NCBI RefSeq assembly: GCF_047607725.1
Contig: NZ_JBLKSS010000018.1
Span: 1-18,758 of the forward strand
DNA: 18,758 bases
Direction of reading: 5' to 3'
Source of the DNA: JBLKSS01 sp047607725
Lineage (GTDB): Bacteria; Pseudomonadota; Gammaproteobacteria; Enterobacterales; Enterobacteriaceae
Every line of letters begins with the position of its first letter. The stretch's first letter is position 1. The notes beneath the pieces were generated by a model. That model saw only the letters and a program-made list of their open reading frames with translations. It had not been told where the DNA came from and made no database searches. Below, one piece after another: positions 15,376 to 18,758 of the stretch. The translations under genes were made by a program, and so were the position numbers.

Positions 15376-17151
15376 ATGGTGACAAATAGTCAGCGCTACC
15401 GTGACAAAGTATCCCAAATGATCAGTTGGGGTCACTGGTTCGCCCTTTTCAATATCCTGCTCAGCTTGGGGCTTGGCAGTCGCTATTTGTTTATCGCGGA
15501 CTGGCCCGGCTCGCTGGCGGGCCGGCTGTATGCGTTTGCCAGCTGGCTTGGCCATTTCAGCTTTCTCGGCTTCACGCTGTACCTGCTGGTGGTGTTTCCC
15601 CTCACCTTCGTGGTGATGTCGCAGCGGCTGTTGCGCTTTCTGTCCGCCATCATCGCCACCGCGGGGTTGACGCTGCTGCTGGTGGATACCGAAGTTTTTA
15701 CCCGTTTTCATCAGCATTTGAATCCCATGGTCTGGGAGTTAGTGATAAACCCGGATCAGACAGAGCTGGCCCGCGACTGGCAATTGATGTTTATCGGTAT
15801 TCCGGTAATCTTCCTGGTGGAGATGCTGTTTGGCACCTGGAGCTGGCAAAAACTGCGCAGCCTTAATCGCTATCGCATCGGTAAACCCATTAGTGCCCTC
15901 TTTATCGGCGCCTTTTGCGCCTCTCATGTGGCTTATATTTGGGCCGACGCGAATTTTTACCGCCCCATCACGATGCAGCGCACCAATTTGCCGCTGTCCT
16001 ATCCGATGACCGCGCGCCGTTTTCTGGAACGCCATGGCCTGCTTGACGCCCAGGACTTCGAGCGGCGGCTGGTCCAGCAGGGCAACACGGAATCGGCGGC
16101 GGTGGAATATCCCTTGAGTCCGATAAGCTTTAACGACAAGGGCAGCGGCCTCAATCTGCTCATTATTACCACCGGCATGCTGCGTAATGACACCCTCGAC
16201 CAGCAAATGCCGGCCCTTAAGCGCTTCGCCCAACAAAACATCCGCTTCACGCAGCACTTCAGCACCGGCAATCAGGTGGACACGGGGCTATTCGGGCTGT
16301 TCTACGGCATTTCTGCTTCTTATTTGGACGGTATTCTGGCGACGCACAAATCGTCGGTGCTGTTGGACGCTCTCAATAAACAGGGCTATCAGCTCAGCCT
16401 GTTCCCCTCCGACGGCTTTCGCGATCCGCTCTACCGCCAGGCGTTGTTAGCCGACTTTACGCTCCCTGAACCCGTCAAGCAGAGCGACGCGCAAACCGCC
16501 AGACAATGGCAGCAATGGCGAGAGAGCTACAGCGGCACTTCGCCCTGGTTTTCTTATGTTTCGTTCAACGGCACCAGCGTCAGCGACAGCTTGGCGAACA
16601 CGCCGAATATCACACGCCGCTATCAGCAAGGGGCGCAGCGTCTGGATAATAGCCTGGCGCAAATGCTGGACACATTGCGCGATCTCGGCGATTTGGACAA
16701 CACCGTGGTCATTATCACCGCCGCCACCGGGCTGGAATTGAACGACGACGGCCGCGTGCGGCGCAAGAGCGGCACCCGTTTCAACCGCGCGCAGTTGCAA
16801 GTGCCGCTGGTGATCCATTGGCCCGGCACGCCGGCGCAGGTGGTGACGAAACTCACGAATCACAACGACGTGACCGTGACGCTTATGCAACGTCTGCTGC
16901 ATGTCAGCAACCGCGCCAGCGACTATGCACAGGGCGAGGATCTTTTCGCCCCGCGCCGCCGTAATGATTGGGTGCTGAGCGCGGATAGACATCAGTTGGC
17001 CATCACCACCTCAAACGAAACGTTATTGCTGGACAATAACGGCAGTTATCGCACCTTTGACGTCAACGGCAAGGAGCTGCCCCAGCAAAAACCGCAGCTG
17101 ACGCTGCTATTGCAGGTGCTAACCAATGAAAAATGCTTTATTGCCAACTAA
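15376..17151 (+). CDS. yejM: LPS-biogenesis regulator YejM (PbgA/LapC)
   Basis: This essential inner-membrane protein senses periplasmic-side LPS and restrains LapB/FtsH-driven LpxC breakdown. The 591-residue product (586 in E. coli) starts MVTNSQRYRDKVSQMISWGHW, matching E. coli. It has five N-terminal membrane helices (about 20-190), a linker (YRPITMQRTNLPLSYPMTARRFLE) and a sulfatase-fold periplasmic domain. The end reads LTLLLQVLTNEKCFIAN. The motif ITVDGL of E. coli is ITTGML here (264-269), losing the Asp, and GNTTDNG is GNQVDTG (298-304), losing both Thr. The rest is well conserved, so the gene looks under selection. ATG 15376-15378 follows the yejL stop by 20 bases, but the broken yejL frame also runs in frame into it. 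Confidence 0.96.
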   Translation: MVTNSQRYRDKVSQMISWGHWFALFNILLSLGLGSRYLFIADWPGSLAGRLYAFASWLGHFSFLGFTLYLLVVFPLTFVVMSQRLLRFLSAIIATAGLTLLLVDTEVFTRFHQHLNPMVWELVINPDQTELARDWQLMFIGIPVIFLVEMLFGTWSWQKLRSLNRYRIGKPISALFIGAFCASHVAYIWADANFYRPITMQRTNLPLSYPMTARRFLERHGLLDAQDFERRLVQQGNTESAAVEYPLSPISFNDKGSGLNLLIITTGMLRNDTLDQQMPALKRFAQQNIRFTQHFSTGNQVDTGLFGLFYGISASYLDGILATHKSSVLLDALNKQGYQLSLFPSDGFRDPLYRQALLADFTLPEPVKQSDAQTARQWQQWRESYSGTSPWFSYVSFNGTSVSDSLANTPNITRRYQQGAQRLDNSLAQMLDTLRDLGDLDNTVVIITAATGLELNDDGRVRRKSGTRFNRAQLQVPLVIHWPGTPAQVVTKLTNHNDVTVTLMQRLLHVSNRASDYAQGEDLFAPRRRNDWVLSADRHQLAITTSNETLLLDNNGSYRTFDVNGKELPQQKPQLTLLLQVLTNEKCFIAN

Positions 17152-17609
17152 ACGCTTAAAACTAAAGCAGTCGTTAGGGTCGGCTATTGCATTCATAGCT
17201 GCGTTGTAATACATAAAAACTATAAATATCAATATATTAACCACCATTGCCGTTCAAAAATAGGCGACAAAACACAACAATACACGACATTTTTATCAAT
17301 AAATTACCGCTCATTTCGACCTGCCGACTACGCCAAAATCGCCCAAATTTGATCGCCGAACTCCCCACATTTGACGAAGGAAATCCCATGCGCTATAGTC
17401 GCTTTCAGGTGCTGAACACACCCTAGAAGCGGATACCGCGCCCGAAAGTAATGCGGTTTTTTTACGTCCATAGATTGTTATGGTCGGGTAGCGAGTAGCG
17501 ATAAAATACCCTTAAAGGGAAAGCTGCTGGCCGTCTTCTAGCGGTGTTCAAGTACCCGGCCGCCCATCTAAACAATGGATAAATTGAACAATCTAGAAGG
17601 ATGTAAATT
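17152..17609. other. Prophage-derived leader region after yejM
   Basis: About 460 bases have no intact gene. The first 200 bases are AT-rich. From about 17390 the sequence resembles the leader seen before ORF6N-type antirepressor genes in enterobacterial prophages. A short frame ending TAPESNAVFLRP (stop about 17471) recalls the C-terminus of small phage Ash-family proteins, but it is too short to call. An 11-bp palindrome CCCTTAAAGGG lies at 17509-17519. In E. coli a proline tRNA gene follows yejM; I see none here. Confidence 0.4.
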
Positions 17610-18402
17610 ATGACCAGTCAAATCAACACGAGCGCTCTGCCCGTCATTACCCACAATAACATTGTCGTTATCACTACTGAACTTCTGGTGCAGCTTTATA
17701 GAGCTGACGTCAAGCACATTCAAAATAATTATCTCCGGAATGCGGACAGATTTGTAACCGGTAAGCATTTCTTCAAGCTAGAAAATGATGAATTACGAGA
17801 AGCCAAGAACAGACCATCTTTAAGAGGGTTAGTTGGCAAAAACGCCCGTAGCCTCATCCTATGGATAGAACGCGGTGCAGCACAACACGCCAAGATGCTC
17901 GAAACCGATCAGGCATGGAAAGTGTTCGAGCAACTGGAAGATTGTTACTTTAATACTGAACGTACTAACAATCCACCACAGTACCAGCCCGAGTCTCACG
18001 AACTCTTCACCGCTAACGATACCTCCAACCTCGCCCGCCTGATTTGGCACATGAGCCATAACTTCCGCTTCAAGCAGGCATGGAGCAATGGTATCTGGTA
18101 CGGCTCTGCGCGAAGTCACAGGACTTCCCTCATCCCAGCCGATGGAAGTCCGCCATATCCCGCATATCGCCCGAGAATGCGAACGCATATGGGCTGTGAT
18201 TGAACGCCTGCAATCGGCTATCGTGGACGTAAAGAAGCGAACCATTCGGCAGCTTGTGCGTAAGCGGGAGAATGTCTATAGCGTGATGGGTGAAATCGAT
18301 AGCTTGCTCACCGAGGCCAGCCAGAGTAACGCCTTCATGCTCACCGACANACTAACCCGCTGGCACAAGTCCGAACTCGGCCAGTTCGCGCAGAGGNACT
18401 GA
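17610..18402 (+). pseudogene. Prophage ORF6N-domain antirepressor-like protein, frameshifted
   Basis: The N-terminal 115 residues match the ORF6N DNA-binding domain of phage antirepressor-like proteins: ITTELLVQLYRADVKHIQNNYLRNADRFV, then GKHFFKLENDELREAKNRPS and NARSLILWIERGAAQHAKMLETDQAWKVFEQLEDCYF. AAGGA lies 8 bases before the ATG. After FRFKQAWSNGIWYGSA (near 18100) the frame shifts. The downstream frame (LREVTGLPSSQPMEVRHIPHIARECERIWAVIERLQSAIVDVKKRTIRQLVRKREN) continues to TGA 18400-18402. It includes two ambiguous bases (18350 and 18397), which do not explain the shift. It is a lone prophage gene, since no integrase or repressor is in view. A P22 Ant-type role is family knowledge, not shown here. 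Confidence 0.8.
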
Positions 18403-18758
18403 CGGTCGCCCCGGCTCGTTGAGAGACCGGGGAGACACCTACTCAACTCCCATAATATTTTCTTCATCTGAAGTTCTCAACTATCTGCTTTCACGCAGAG
18501 AGCACACAAAACATCACTAATAGCTGTCTGGTGATTGGTGCTCCCTCGCTCTCCATTTGCATCAAGAGAAAAATTATTAGCTTACAGTTGCTTATCAAGT
18601 TAATTATTTTAATAATTAATAAAGTAAAATCACATTACACGTAACCTTATGAATCATAATGAATTACATGTACATAATCGATCATAAAGATCGAATTTTT
18701 TTATTCTATTATTTTTAGAATTTATGTTAGCAATAACAATCAGACGACGTTGTATCGT
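18403..18758. other. AT-rich non-coding tail
   Basis: No gene is seen in the last 356 bases. A short GC hairpin (CCCCGG...CCGGGG, about 18409-18435) follows the phage gene, but it has no T-tract. Near 18678-18702 TCGATC-ATAAA-GATCGA followed by a T-run is a weak terminator-like structure. The rest is very AT-rich, as often found in promoter regions of horizontally acquired genes, so a gene may begin just beyond the window. Confidence 0.4.

Noticed and set aside
17381..17470. Complete phage Ash-family gene
   Set aside because: Only a short C-terminal-like stretch (TAPESNAVFLRP) is readable and stops interrupt the frame upstream.

Overview
The window looks like a piece of a decaying Sodalis-type insect symbiont genome (enterobacterial, Bruguierivoracaceae-like). 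The backbone gene order bcr-rsuA / radD(yejH)-rplY / yejK / yejL-yejM matches E. coli, and the intact proteins are close to E. coli versions. Many genes are broken by frameshifts or deletions, and small mobile-element remnants are scattered through the sequence. The genus assignment is inference from protein similarity, pseudogene density and the repeat types. A few N bases mark this as a sequence with unresolved positions.

Layout: (1) 1-1165: a tandem 23-bp repeat array resembling an IS21-family element end, running into two broken peptide/nickel-type ABC transporter ATPase genes. (2) 1166-2439: about 1.3 kb without a recognisable gene, with one clear minus-strand terminator hairpin. (3) 2440-2835: a small cupin with the metal-site layout of cupin hydroxynitrile lyases. 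(4) 2987-3425: a 337-bp IS66-like miniature element next to a second 23-bp repeat array. (5) 3624-7029: an intact efeUOB iron-uptake operon behind a near-consensus Fur box. (6) 7158-11163: the bcr (broken) and rsuA (intact) pair, divergent from radD (heavily broken) and rplY (intact, with its own promoter and terminator). (7) 11299-13226: an AT-richer accessory block of three unrecognised minus-strand genes inserted between rplY and yejK. One of them is frameshifted at a triplicated pentamer. (8) 13619-17151: yejK, a second miniature element (325 bp, with a perfect 8-bp target duplication) in the yejK/yejL promoter gap, a frameshifted yejL and an intact yejM. (9) 17152-18758: a prophage-derived fragment with a frameshifted ORF6N-domain gene and AT-rich flanks.

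What appears to work: iron import (EfeUOB), ribosome maturation and structure (RsuA, L25), nucleoid protein YejK, and the LPS-control protein YejM. What is lost: an ABC transporter, the Bcr exporter, RadD, YejL and the phage gene. The most promising unexplained region is the 11.3-13.2 kb accessory block. The most solid new structural observation is the pair of directly repeated IS66-like miniature elements that bracket the efeUOB-to-yejK segment.
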